This document shows, piece by piece, positions 46,925-62,135 of a DNA stretch of 64,000 nt (positions are counted from its first letter, which is position 1; each line of letters begins with the position of its first letter). Both the position numbers and the translations under genes were made by a program. The notes below the pieces were generated by a model. It was given only the letters and a program-made list of their open reading frames with translations. It did no database searches and was not told where the DNA came from. The stretch comes from Synaphobranchus kaupii (lineage: Eukaryota; Chordata; Actinopteri; Anguilliformes; Synaphobranchidae), in NCBI GenBank assembly GCA_029718625.1, contig CM056376.1:92226899-92290898 (forward strand). The letters are read 5' to 3'.

Positions 46925-49900
46925 TAAGTGGCTCATGCAGAACAAGAATGGATCATTTGAATGGATCTCTATGGGAATTGGGGGGTGGGACTAGATTTAG
47001 CTGTAAATTACACAGGAATAGTATGGAACACATGGTTGGCTAAATGGCTAAAAGTCATCAAGGGTCTGAGGTACCAAACGAGCCTCAAACCATCACTCTG
47101 CTGTCAGATATGCAGTACATATGGATGGATCACTGTCAGGGTTGTTTCTCCGGAATCATTTTCCTATTGGAAATCTGGAGAAACAACCCTTAAAAAATGT
47201 CACTGTCCTAACACTTTTGTAGTGCACTGTATTCAACATCAATAATTTTATAAATTTTTTCATGGGTATATGGTATACTGCAGTTAAAAATGAAAAGAAG
47301 TTCAGGGCAGACTCTCTGAGCCGGTATTTAAATTCCATACTAGGATAGAATGGATTTTATGGAAATGTGCTCTTAGTCTGTGACCGCTCATCCTAGATGG
47401 CTCTATGGCTTTAAAAGTTTGCATACAGTGCTATTGGTCTTGTACAGACCATTCACTCAAGTAATAACAGTATTAATACAAAAAATAATACTTGTTTAAT
47501 CTGTAGTGCTTTTCCCACTTGGGTCGTCCGTGTGTGCTTGATACAGAAGGAAACAATGAGGGTCCTTGGTTCTTAGTTTGGGCTGAATGGCAACTGATTC
47601 CTGCAGCAGCAGGCGTATATAATCCAGGTGTATATAGCTGATTGAGTGCTGTGGTTATATTGCCAGCCCAGTCAGGCATGGCTCTCCAGTTCCCCCAGCC
47701 TTAAATGGGAGACAGAGAGCTGAGTGGCACCCGCAGGGGGTGATGGGAGTAACAGAGGAAGGCAGTAGTGTTACGGCACCTCTGCATCAGCACAGTTGAG
47801 TCAACAAGAGGTGTGCGACTGCCAAGGAAAATGGGAGAGAGGTAGACAACGGACATCCAGAGAGTGAGAGGGAGCAAGGGATGGAGTGAGATAAGAAGGG
47901 AGGTTGACAGAGAGAAAGAGAGGTGGGACAGGGAGGCAAAAAAAAAAGAGGGTGGCCACGAGGGAGGAAGAGAGAGGAGTACAGTACAAAGAAGGGACCA
48001 CACCGCAACCCTGGGGTCAAAAGTTTGAGCCAAGAGACTATGCTCAGATGCACTGCACTGCACAGCAGTGGTGGAGGCAATCCAGAGCTACTGTGGGTCT
48101 GAGTCACCCCCGATCCCCCGTCCACCTCCCAGTCCTCATTAACCACACCCCACTTCATCAGTAATTACAGCTATTAAGTCCACCCCCGTTGAAGCGTATG
48201 ATTGCGACAAACCCTGCCGCTATGCTTGGTGCCCACGTTCCATGATGGTCTCTTCCAGGCGTCAGACTGGCATGCCCAGCTTCTTAGTGTTGTGATGTGG
48301 CCCACGATCCAGAACTGATTCCTGAGAGGGCTACTGTAGTTCTACTCCCAGTGTGATGTGAATTTGGCTGCCTCATCACCCACGGAGGGTACCAATCAGC
48401 AGTATTCCCCACTTCATCTTACAATAGCTGCTCCTCTGGTTGACGATGCACACGCCAGTGTCTGCCCGCCCATTCAAAACTGATGCTGTTGGAACATGCT
48501 TACAATCACAACTGGACTTTTTTTCCAACAAAATTTTAAATCCAATAGGGGAATGTCACAGTCAGTGTTGCAGGCCTGTGGCCAGAATGTTGCAGGTTCT
48601 ATTCCAAGGTATGGCCTTGCTATCACAAAAGCGAGGTACTTCCCTGAATGCTATATCACATACCCAGCTGCATGTAAAGATGCATAACTCTCTCTGCATA
48701 AAGCCACGAAAATAAGCAACAGACATCACATTAACAGTTACAAGGCAACATGGATGGTGGGAAAAAAAGAACGCTCTGCAGGTCTCTACGGTGATGATGG
48801 CCCCTGTGTCCTGCCCCACCGTCTTTTTCGACGCCAGGTTGTCATGGTGATTCTTTAAGGTGACAATTCTGCTGGCGCACCAGCTGGGGGTTGTAACACC
48901 AGCTATTGGCTCCACTGTGACCACGGAATGCATTGTACAGCATTCTGGAGCCCCTGCCGCTGAGAAAACACACACCAGCCTTTCCCCCGCACAGCTGGCT
49001 CTGTGTCTGGATGAAAAGGACATCAGCCCTCTATGCTTGCTTCTTTCCTTTCTGTCACACAGAAGAGAGAGAGAGAGGCCCTTAGGGCTGTTGGCTATCT
49101 CTGAAGGAACAAGCTTGATCTTCCTTTATTCCGCCCAAAAGAAGAACCAGCCCAAAGTTTCACCTGGAGGTGGAAAGCTAATGACACGCCCACAAATTAG
49201 AGAGCAGAGTCCATGCACTCCATCAGACTTCGCTAACAAACGTACGGCTAGGGAGGGACTCGGGACACCGTTTTAATAAAATGGTGTGGCCATCATCGCG
49301 AGACCCAACAGCCGTTCAGAAATGTGGCCGTCCCTCTATGGCGATCATCACACGCAGCAGTGGCAGAGATGGCATGGCCCCCATTCACACTTCCTGTCAC
49401 CATTTATCAACTGAATTTTTCATAATTACTCTTACCAAGTCTAATTTGCATGGAAATTACAGGTTGTGGTGTATGAACAAGGTGATTATATGAGCACTGT
49501 ATTACTGTGACAGGGGCACAGAGAGGGTCACCTCTTGATAGCTCTCCATGCATTTCTGTTCACCAATCACACATAGCAATTTAAGGATTTTCTTAAAAGA
49601 CCTCGCCTGTTCCCTGTTTATTCATGCTTATAATTAACTTTCAGATATTTATTGTTTGAAAGCTCTTTGTTTTTCAGCACCCGAGATAAAGTTAAATAGA
49701 TATCAAATTAATTAAATGCTTTACAGTTTACAGCGTGTCAGTCAAAGGTCAATTTGCATGCAAAAGCTGATCAATTACTTCCAGGGGGAAGCGAACAGTG
49801 AAATGAGATTGTTATTGTTGCTTCAATTTAGAAGAGAGCAAAACAAAGGCCTCATTGTTGCACGCTTATTGACTTTTTCATTTACATGTTATATGGTGTT

Positions 49901-50142
49901 AGTTTAGTCACTAATTGGACGTCTTTTAAATCCTTTGTAACCATCATTTTATCCCCCCCTTATGCCGCGGGCTGCAAGACGCAAGCTGTCAGCCATCTCC
50001 AGAGGGACGCTCACACAGAAAGATCTCTCCAATCAGTTTCCGCGATGACAAGGGGATGGTCACAGACCAGCTAGCTTGGATTTCCTGTAGTTTATTTTCC
50101 TCCTGTCGTTCCTCCTTTTTCATACAGCCTTTCTCTTTCTCA
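46925..50142. other. Non-coding sequence with a purine-rich tract and a hairpin
   Basis: Contains a perfect hairpin at 47138-47190 (listed in the findings) and a GA-rich tract at about 47850-47980. The minus-strand frame at 48562-49023 was examined as a possible exon but has no recognised domain. Confidence 0.4.
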
Positions 50143-50186
<44 letters not shown>

Positions 50187-50270
50187 CATTCACTCTCTCT
50201 CTCTACCATTCACTCTATCACTCTCTCTCTCTACCATTCACTCTATCACTCTCTCTCTTTCTCTTTCTTT
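50143..50270. repeat. (CT)n tract with TACCATTCACT insert repeats
   Basis: A (CT)n microsatellite followed by three tandem copies of 'CTCTCTACCATTCACTCT', giving a compound simple repeat. The opposing open frames are artefacts. Confidence 0.85.
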
Positions 50271-50738
50271 GCTTTGTTGAGATGCAAATATTTATATGCG
50301 TAGTTGACGCTACAAAAACACAAAGCATTTCATTTAAAACAATTAATAAACAGTACACACAGGTTAAACATTCTAATCATCTTGGCTTCTGAGATAATTA
50401 CAGCGAGTCCGGCTAATTCATTAGCTGACTATGACATTCGCAGCAGCGGGACGTAATGACTGTTGTCCCACCATAAGTCCTCAGGTTGCAACCTCATAAG
50501 GATCCCCTTTCTACCCACAAGGAGCCGGTCGCTGGCTGTCATCAGGAAGAGATGCGCTCCTCCAGTTGGCGCTGAGCTGTGTGGAATGTACTGAACTTCG
50601 GGGTGAGTTCATGCACCTCGATGTAGTGGCCATGCTTTGGTGTGACTGGAGCAGCAGTGATATGAGAGCACAGTACAATAAGAAAACTCAAATGTGAGTG
50701 AAAGGGGGAATATCAAGGAACCTGATTATAATTATTGC
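50271..50738. other. Non-coding sequence, nothing recognised
   Basis: No features recognised. Confidence 0.4.
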
Positions 50739-50740
50739 TA

Positions 50741-51247
50741 CACTGCCTGGCCAAAAAAAAAGTTGCCGTTGCTCCCGTCATGCATAGTTCCCACTGTACA
50801 AGCCTCTGGAGGCAGTGTAATGATCTGGGGTTGCTTCAATTGGTCAGGTCTAGGCTCAGCAACGTTATGCAGCAATAAGATGAAGTCAGCTGAGTACCTG
50901 AATGTACTGAATGACCAGGTTATCCCATCAATGGGCATATTCCAGGACGACAATGCCAAGATTCATCGGGCTCAACTTGTGAAAGAGTGGTTCAGGGAGC
51001 ATGAGGAATCATTTTCACCCATTGGCCAGTCTTTGGGATGTGCTGGAGAAGACTTTACGGAGTGGTTCGACTCTCCCGTCGTCAATACAAGATCTCGGCC
51101 AAAAATTAATGCAACTCTGGACGGAAATAAATCTTGTGACATTGCACAAGGTTGTCGAAACAATGCCACGACAAATGCGCACCGTAATCAAAGCTAATGG
51201 CGGTTGAACGAAATATTAGTGTGCTTTTTTTTTTTGGCCAGGCAGTG
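50741..51247 (+). mobile_element. Internally deleted Tc1/mariner element
   Basis: Begins CACTGCCTGGCCAAAAAAA and ends with the inverse (TTTTTTGGCCAGGCAGTG), flanked by TA (50739-50740 and 51248-51249), the hallmark of Tc1/mariner. Only 507 bp remain: the left end joins directly to the middle of the transposase gene, so the DNA-binding half and the first catalytic Asp region are deleted. Confidence 0.9.
50790..51204 (+). pseudogene. Tc1-like transposase, C-terminal half, frameshifted
   Basis: Frame one gives [16 protein letters not shown] and [17 protein letters not shown], matching the Tc1 DDE domain: W.C.. block, then the second catalytic Asp in QDDNA.. . The sequence then shifts frame near 51020, and [11 protein letters not shown], followed by LMQLWTEI and [14 protein letters not shown], continues in the next frame to its end at 51204. 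The third catalytic residue region (NPIE-type) falls at the damage. Not functional. Confidence 0.85.
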
Positions 51248-51249
51248 TA

Positions 51250-54889
<3,640 letters not shown>

Positions 54890-55680
54890 CAAGCCTTTGA
54901 AATTTGCCAAACACTATTGGAACTATGACTGGAAACAGGTGCTATGGTCAGATGTAAACCTTCTGGTTTGCATACATGTATATGGTGTCTAAAGAGGAAT
55001 GCATAAGGACAAACACCCCATAACCATCATCAAATATAGCAGTGTACCATTGATATTTAGGGGTTGTTTTTTTAAGATCAATGGCATAATAAATTCCACC
55101 AAGTACCAGGACATTTTAGCCAAAAATCTGGTTGCCTCTGCCAGGAGGCCGATAATTGGCCATTGATGAACCTTCCAACAAGACAATGATACACCTCAAA
55201 ATCAGAAAAGATTCTGTGAAAACCAGAACAAAGTTTTGCAATAGCCATTTCAGTCTCTGGACTTAATCCCGATCCAAACATGTGGTCTAGATTGAAGAGG
55301 GAAGTCCATAAATTCAAACCAATGGATCTCAAGGATTTTGAAAGTTTCTGCATGGAGAAATGGTTCAAGATCCTTCCAAATGTGTTCTCAAACCTTATCA
55401 AACATTTTATTAAAAGCTTAGTGCCGTTATCCTTGCCAGGGGAGGCTGTGCCAAGTACTCTCACAGGCGTGCCAAAAACTGAGAAAGCTATTTTTTGGAA
55501 ATAAATGTGTAATTTGAAAACTTTGTTATTTTTTGGTCAATTCCATGGAATCATTAAAGTACAATATTTTATACATGTGGCAAAATAACAATATATCTCA
55601 GTAATGGTGTTATTTGTATTCTACAGTCTTTGTTGTGTATCTTTATTAAGGGTGCCAATAATTCTGAACCTGATTGTATC
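54890..55680 (+). pseudogene. Decayed Tc1-like transposon (3' half)
   Basis: Scattered transposase remnants in several frames include a tryptophan-rich 'LRGCFFKI.G'-like block near 55060, 'CGLD..PIQTCG' near 55255-55285 and 'MEKWFKILPNV' near 55350. It ends with 'AAGGGTGCCAATAATTCTG' then 'AACCTGATTGTA', the usual right end of a common Tc1-like family. Many frameshifts and stops; old and inactive. Confidence 0.6.
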
Positions 55681-56309
55681 ATCCCGGTATGTTTCCAGGA
55701 TTGCTCATTCTTTTATTTCTTCTAGAATATGCCTCTGAAGACTCTGCCACAATTAAATAAAATGTGATTGATTTATTGACAGATTGGTTGATTGATTCAT
55801 TGATAAATATATCTCTGTGAAGCTTTACACAAAGCCAATGAGGCTATGTAAAACTTTCCCTTAAGGAGAGATGATAGTCAAACTCACTGTAAAATCTAGT
55901 TAATTTAATAATGTGCAAATTCTGCAGGACATTGTTTGGGCAGGGTATTGAGGGCTGAAGACTGATTACCAATTCCGAGACTGGAAAGATTCACAACAAT
56001 ATTAACAGGAAGATAGTGGGTTTTGAATCCTCTTAATTTCACCATGAGGGTAGTCTAGTCATTTTGTAAATGTATATATGGGTTCCAATCTTTTTTGGTC
56101 ACAAACTCTTCTCAGATTCTGAATGAATAATTTTTTGTGTGTACACGGTATTCATTCATGGGTTATATTGAATACATAATACGTAAATATGTACATACAT
56201 GGGCTATACAGTGTATAACTGCAGTACCAAGATTTATTTAGTTTAGACCACAAGTGATAAATCATGCACTAAATCTGCACTGCCACTGTGGATTTCCAGA
56301 TGTCTGCAC
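55681..56309. other. Non-coding sequence, nothing recognised
   Basis: AT-rich spacer. Confidence 0.4.
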
Positions 56310-56405
56310 TTTGGGAAAACTAGAGGGGGAGAGAGGGAGAGGGAGTGGTGTGGAGAGAGGGAGGGGAGAGGGGGAAGGAAAGAGGGAGTGAAGAGGGGCA
56401 GGACT
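56310..56405. repeat. GGGAGAGAGG purine-rich tract
   Basis: Nearly uninterrupted G/A sequence about 90 bases long on the plus strand. The opposing Pro/Ser/Leu-rich frames are artefacts. Confidence 0.8.
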
Positions 56406-58559
56406 TGGCAGGTTTGGAATTTGACTTTCAACGCTATTTGAATGCACCAGATGCACGTGCGCGCACTGCCTCCAGTAACCACCGGGAATCATAAAGTATT
56501 TAGCACACCACAGGAGAGGGACTCTTCACTCAAACTCTGGAGCCTGGAGGAAAGCCTTGGCGGAGGAGTTTATTTAAATCTCTCGATCAGTGTCGCCCTG
56601 CAAATGAATAATTCCCCTCTCTGTACCTTCCGTGTACCTATGAGAGCGGATCCCGAAACGAGGGGTGCGCACTAATGGAGCTGTCGGCCTCCGAGATGTT
56701 GTGCTACGGTGATAGATGGCGGTCTGACGATACTAATTAACCCCGTAGCAGACCCTAATTGTGAAACACTCTTGACAGGAAAGGGGAGGACATGAGCTGC
56801 AATAAAGGACGCAAACGCAGACCCATGCACAGGGGTGGGGGAGCACGCACTCATCGTTCGCACTAAATCAAACCATGCATATTCCTATGGTCAGCGGAGA
56901 TGAGTATCAGACAGGAGATTAGAAGAGACAAGACTGTTTCAATCACATTGGATAGGTTCTGGATCTCTCTTTCATTCCTTCTCTCTCTCTCACTCTCTCT
57001 CTCTCTAAACATCTCTTCATGGCATCGCCATTCTCCATTTTGATGCATCGTTCTACATGCGTGTCTATGCATGGTCTTCATTTTGAGCGTGTGTGTGTGG
57101 GCATCCATCTCCCCGGGCTTATAGATACCACAGAAGAACACTCAGCCTGGACCATGCTGTCACTAATGCCAAATTCGTCTATGAATAATGTTCACTCAAC
57201 CTCCCTTAGACATAGCATACAGCACATGACATCGGATGGAGTCTGCAGTCATCTCATTTCTAAAAGAAACCCTGTGCACAGTATGTTGTCCCACGGCCTA
57301 GATCAGTCCAGAGTTAATCATAAAGGAACGGTTGCGTAGTCTGCACATTGTGTGCTAAGGAGAGCTCCAAAGCTCTGTGTGAGGAGAGCAATTTGCCACC
57401 AGCATTTCTTTTTCTTCGTCCTTTGGAATATTTGCATGTGTCAGGACTGGGGCTGTGCAAATTCATCCTATTCAGCTTGGCTGTCCTTTTGTTCTATGAG
57501 ATGTTTAATGAGATGGTACCATTATCATGAATGCGCATAGTCTTCCTCAGTCTGGGGATGGATGGCTAAAAATGGCTAATACACATACGGAGAATACCCA
57601 CTTCAAAAGTGTACTTGATGTGTCCACTTGGCATGGTTCTGAGGCAGAGGGAGGTGGGCTCTGTGCCACTGTCGCCAGGGAGACATGAGAAGCTTGATCA
57701 GTACAGCAAATCCTAACTACTTAGCCGATCAAATGTAGTTTGCTTGTCTTTAAGCACCCTCACAGACGATGTGGCAAATGCCTCTGAAAATTTGTTATTT
57801 CCCCCCTCGCTCTGTAGATCATCTGCAGACTCTGAAAACACACTTTCTTTTTTATCGCAAATACTTGTCCTGATTCCAACAACCCAGGGCAAACCGTGCT
57901 CTGAAGCGCTTGTAAAACAAGAGCCAAAAAAACGAAAGTTTTCACAACTTCCAGCCAGTTTAATCGAACTTGGATGGATTCCACCTCTGCTAACCCCCTA
58001 CCAGAGATACGTTACCTCTGATTAACCTTTCACACTTTCTCTTCTGGCATGCTGTAACGGACCAATCTGCAGCCTTTGTCTAGTGGTGTCATTGCACAAA
58101 AAAGGCAGAAAATTAATAATACAATGCTTTTGAGAACAAAAACACTGGAATTAACCATAAGGGGGCACAAGGGCATCATGAAAAGAGGAAGAACTGCTTT
58201 CCTTTTTATTATAATCCAGCAAATTTTTTGTATTAATTTGAATAGCTTTATAGAACTCAAATTACATTATAATTTATTATATTACATAATTTATTATCTT
58301 TCACATGCATATTACATTACTTTTTAGGTCTCAGTAGAGGCAGAAACAGGGCTAACTTCAGATCGATCGACTCCAGTTTCCATGAACTTTGACCCCTGAT
58401 CGCAAACGACACATACCATCATATATGCAATAAGCAGTTCCCAGATTTGTAAATGATTGTCATTGTAATCTGAATGAGCTGATGTCACTATTAAACTAAA
58501 AACAATATTACATATCTGATATTTAAAGTACATATTATCTATCCATCAAGATGGATACA
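56406..58559. other. Non-coding sequence with a CpG-containing block
   Basis: 56445-56900 is less AT-rich and holds more CpG (ACGTGCGCGCACTGCC, GGCGGAGG, GATCCCGAAACGAGG) than its surroundings; it could be a regulatory or conserved non-coding block. A (CT)n patch lies at 56980-57005. Nothing else recognised. Confidence 0.35.
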
Positions 58560-58875
58560 TTTTTGTCCCCTTGGTGGTGGAATGAGCTTTCCACAGCTGT
58601 CAGAACAGCAGACAAGACTGCACCATGGCTCTTCCACCCTGACCCCCTCTAGAAATTCTACCTAACACTCACCCTAACACCTGACTAGGTATAGGTTTTT
58701 TTTTGTCTTCAGAGACTATGGTTATTTGTAGTTTAATAAACCATTGGGGTATTATATAAAATAGTTTCATGTTTATTCTGGGGAATTCCGGCATTTCAAT
58801 CCCAGGACTTTTGCACTTGTGTTCGCATTGTAAGTTGCTCTGGAAAAGAGCACCTGCTAAATGTCAATAAAGTAA
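58560..58875 (+). pseudogene. Old L2 relic (end of ORF plus 3' UTR)
   Basis: 'TGGTGGTGGAATGAGCTTTC' corresponds to the WWNEL block near the end of the L2 polyprotein (compare 20620 in the intact copy). About 270 bases later comes 'GTTGCTCTGGAAAAGAGCAC' and 'CTGCTAAATGTCAATAAAG', a diverged L2 3' end. Confidence 0.65.
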
Positions 58876-58990
58876 AGATTTACTGAAGCATTTTAGATGA
58901 AGTACAATACCCAGAGAAACAGCAGTGCCCAGGCTGAAATTCAAAAGTGCAAACTTATGGTAAGAAATCCAGGTCCCTAACCAATATAAC
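58876..58990 (-). repeat. Fragment of the L2-tailed SINE
   Basis: The plus-strand words 'TACTGAAGCATTTTAGATGA', 'AGTACAATACCCAGAG', 'CAGCAGTGCCCAGG' and 'CCAGGTCCCTAACC' keep the order of the SINE at 18085-18180. Highly diverged. Confidence 0.45.
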
Positions 58991-59166
58991 ACACAGAACA
59001 CAACATATTTAGAATATACAATTAGAATAGAGTGGGATCATTATTGTCCATTAAACATTTCATGGGACATTTCCTTCAACTCTAAGGTTTCCACAACAAA
59101 AACAATCATACATAGGTCAAAAAAACAGGACATGAACACAACATCGAGGGTATTTGTTGGGCACCA
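58991..59166. other. Non-coding sequence, nothing recognised
   Basis: Short spacer. Confidence 0.4.
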
Positions 59167-59404
59167 GGGGGGTATTCCAAAAAACAGGATAAGCAAGTTA
59201 GCCAGATAAAAATAATACCAAGACATAACCTCAGAAACTTTCTTCCAATCAGTAGTTAACAATATGTATGACTACACCCACACTCCTAAACCAGATTCCA
59301 GTGCATTTTCGTTGAGTGAAATCTCACTAATGTGATGATACAGCCTTATCGTTCTCCACAGTTATCTGGATAACTTGATAATCCTGTCTTGTGGAATACC
59401 CTCC
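59167..59404. mobile_element. MITE with GGGTATTCCA ends
   Basis: Left arm GGGGGGTATTCCA...CAGGAT...CAAGTTAGCCAGATAA and right arm, read inversely, GGAGGGTATTCCACAAGACA then GGATTATCAAGTTATCCAG: about 45 bases of imperfect terminal inverted repeat. 238 bp, no coding capacity. Target duplication not resolved. Confidence 0.7.
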
Positions 59405-59523
59405 TGTTCTTCTGCCAGGTTACGTCTGAGGTGTGTATTTATTTTGGTTATTATGCAAGTGCTCATTTCCAGAAACTAGCTTATGTCAATTGACAATTAA
59501 GTGTGATGATCACGCCATAAAGT
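59405..59523. other. Non-coding sequence, nothing recognised
   Basis: Short spacer. Confidence 0.4.
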
Positions 59524-60021
59524 GGGCATGTTGGAAATGAAGCATGCTTTATAAAAGTGCAAAATTCTCTAAGAGTATGAATTAGGCTCTTTGAGTGAAG
59601 GGTTGAATCTTAAGCAATTAAGCAAATTAAATGTGATGCTCATACCATAAAGTTGACACTCACAGTGGGACAGAGACCAGTGATAAGGTTTAATTAATCA
59701 CAAAAGAAACAACTATGCTTTAAGTGAAATGTTTGCATTTGCCAAAAGCCTCAAAAGACAGGAAATTAAATTGATCAGCCCCAACGCTGCTCTCCATCAA
59801 GGTGTATCAGCACAGAGCTTTGACAACTGCTACAGCCCTGACTCTACTGTACTTAAAACACTCACAACTGGGCAGATTGCTTAAGATTCAAACCTTCACT
59901 CAAAGAGCCTAATTCATACTCTTAGAGTAGGTGTTCTATACAGTATGTTGGCAATTGTGGGTATTAAAGCTGGAGGCAATATACTTAAACATTTTAAGCA
60001 TGCTTCATTTCCAACATGCCC
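59524..60021. mobile_element. Long inverted-repeat (foldback) element
   Basis: Left arm GGGCATGTTGGAAATGAAGC, then CTAAGAGTATGAATTAGGCT and CTTTGAGTGAAGGGTTGAAT; the inverse of all three blocks is found at 59885-60021 in the matching order. The arms are roughly 100-145 bases with a ~240-base loop. No transposase. Likely a MITE. Confidence 0.7.
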
Positions 60022-60424
60022 ATGTATCCTATTTGGGACCACATATCTTGTACCATTCTTTCAGCAGAGCTTGTCCACAAACTGTTCATACATACACCAT
60101 AGCATTTTGAAGTGAATTAAACAATGAATTGATGGATCCTGCATTCAAGTGTATTCATAGATCGTAGAGTGTATATTGCTATGATCTCTTAAGGATATGG
60201 ATCTCATTTTCAACATAACTCTAGATCATATATTACATTATAGCAAAATGTCAATGTTATGAAGATACAACTGTTTTCTGATGAACTCTGAAGAGTTTCA
60301 TTTTCCAGCAAAGTCAACATTTCCAGCAAAGTCAACATTTCCACAGCGAATACCTATCGCACTTGCGACTGTAATACGTTGTTGTTGTTATGTAAAAACA
60401 CATTTTTATGAACCTCAATTTGGA
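60022..60424. other. Non-coding sequence with a short tandem duplication
   Basis: 'TTCCAGCAAAGTCAACA' is duplicated in tandem at about 60304-60341. Nothing else recognised. Confidence 0.45.
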
Positions 60425-60953
60425 ACCTTAATTCCAAAAAAGTTCAGACAGTCTGTAAAATGCATATAAAAGCAGAAAGCAGTGATTTGTAAATAATTTT
60501 TTACATATACGTATTTCATTGAAAATGGTACAAAGAAAAGATATTTAATGTTTTACCTTATCAACTTTATTGATTTTTGTAAATATACACTAATTCCGAA
60601 TTTGATGCCTGAAACACTAAAGTTGGGACAGGGGCAAAAAAAAGACTATCCTTTTATACCCAGTCATGATAGCAATAGCATCACCTGTTTACCTGTGGAA
60701 TGTTCCAAACAGGTGTTTTTTGAACTTCCCAGTCTTTTTTTTGCCCCTGTGCCAACGTTTTTGGAACATGTTGCAGGCATCAAATTCGGAATTAGCGTAT
60801 ATTTACTAAATTCAATAAAGCTGATAAGGTAAAACATTAAATATATTTTCTTTGTACTGTTTTCAATTAAGTATATGTAAAAGAGATTTACAAATCACTG
60901 CTTTCTGCCTGTATGTGCATTTTACATACTCCCAACTTTTATGGAATTTGGGT
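60425..60953. mobile_element. Near-palindromic MITE of ~530 bp
   Basis: The whole segment folds on itself around ~60690: AATTCCAAAAAAGTT...GCAGAAAGCAGTGATTTG on the left pairs with CAAATCACTGCTTTCTGC...AACTTTTATGGAATT on the right, and inner blocks (TATACACTAATTCCGAATTT; GGGACAGGGGCAAAAAA) pair likewise. The 'CCAAAAAAGTTGGGAC' and 'AATGATTTGTAAAT' type words are familiar from an abundant fish MITE. The apparent open frame 60548-60832 is a by-product. Confidence 0.75.
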
Positions 60954-61829
60954 TTGTATATAAACATTAAGCTACATATTGTTATCCGCATATAAAGACA
61001 TTAGGCTACGCATTTTATGTGTATTATGTACTGTATGTGATGATTCTGAAAATACATTTATTCTGTTGCAATTTTATTAATGGTAAAGCTTATTCAATTC
61101 AAACTTTAAATCATGGATGTATAGGGAATAGCTTTTGAGATATTGACTCTTAAATGAGACTATTAGAAACTAGGTGAAAATTGCCTCTTTGGGCCAAAGG
61201 GTTACAGTAGGCTAAATTCAGTTGCACACCATTGTTTGTTGTTTTATTTAAAGATGGTTCGGTGGGTGGCCGTGGTGGCGGGGGAGGCCTCCAGTGGTTT
61301 TTGAAATGGGCCTCGAAATGGCAAGTTTATGGTGACTGTTTCTTTTTTTTGGTTGAGAGACAATGAGTTTCTCTGTGAAAATACTCGCCTTGTTATTCGT
61401 GGTTTTGTTATCTCGATTATCTCGACTAAATAATGACTAAAACAAGTTCCAACAATAAAAATGTTGGAACTTGGATAACTTTTGTTGATGCTGTGGGAGG
61501 GACCTGGTGAAATAAACAGCTGCCTCAGAGATTAATGGATGAATCTCATGCTTGCACGTGCTGACAAGATCAGATGCAGCCAATAGAAAGACGTCTTTTG
61601 GTCACGTGCTATGCCGTGCTATGCTGTGCCATGGGGATGTTAACAAACTGTGAGGTATAGTGTTGCTCATAATTTTCACTCGCATGAATTGGGATGTGTG
61701 TGGAATTATTATGGGACATTCACACATTTCTCACAGAGTCTGGATATGTGCACAGTTTTTTACACATTTCCCATAACATGCAGTATATACTATATATAAA
61801 GGTGTTTACTTGACAACATAATTTTCGCC
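60954..61829. other. Non-coding sequence with a short perfect hairpin
   Basis: A perfect 12-base hairpin lies at 61443-61473. No other feature recognised. Confidence 0.4.
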
Positions 61830-62135
61830 CCATGATTTTGTGGTCTGATGAGACTAAAAGTTGAAAAGCAAATCATTATATAACATCATTCCTGCTGTCA
61901 AGCATGGTGGTGGCAGCAGCATCATGCTACGGTAGGCCTGTGGGGAGTGGGAGGCTTGTTGCAATCGAGGGTAAGCTGGATGGAGCCAAAGTCCTTGAGG
62001 AGGACCTGTTTCAGTCCGCAAAAGATCAGAATTTAGTGTGAAGATTCATGTTTCAACATAAAGAGTAATGGTTAAAAAAGGTTGGTATTTTAGAATGGCC
62101 CAGCCAAAGCTCAGACTTAAATCCCATATATAGTA
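61830..62135 (+). pseudogene. Decayed Tc1-like transposase fragment
   Basis: 'TGGTCTGATGAGACTAAAAG' (WSDETK), 'GTCAAGCATGGTGGTGGCAG' (VKHGGGS) followed by SIMLR, and 'TGGCCCAGCCAAAGCTCAGA' then 'CTTAAATCCC' (WPSQSSDLNP) are successive catalytic-domain landmarks of Tc1 transposases. They are separated by frameshifts, stops and a small deletion. No terminal repeats were identified. Confidence 0.75.

Noticed and set aside
47701..48158. Leu/Ser/Pro-rich frames on the minus strand
   Set aside because: Translations of a GA-rich tract; no real membrane protein signature.
48562..49023. 153-codon minus-strand open frame
   Set aside because: No known domain, no similarity to the next grm8 exon, and no convincing acceptor and donor pair; treated as chance.
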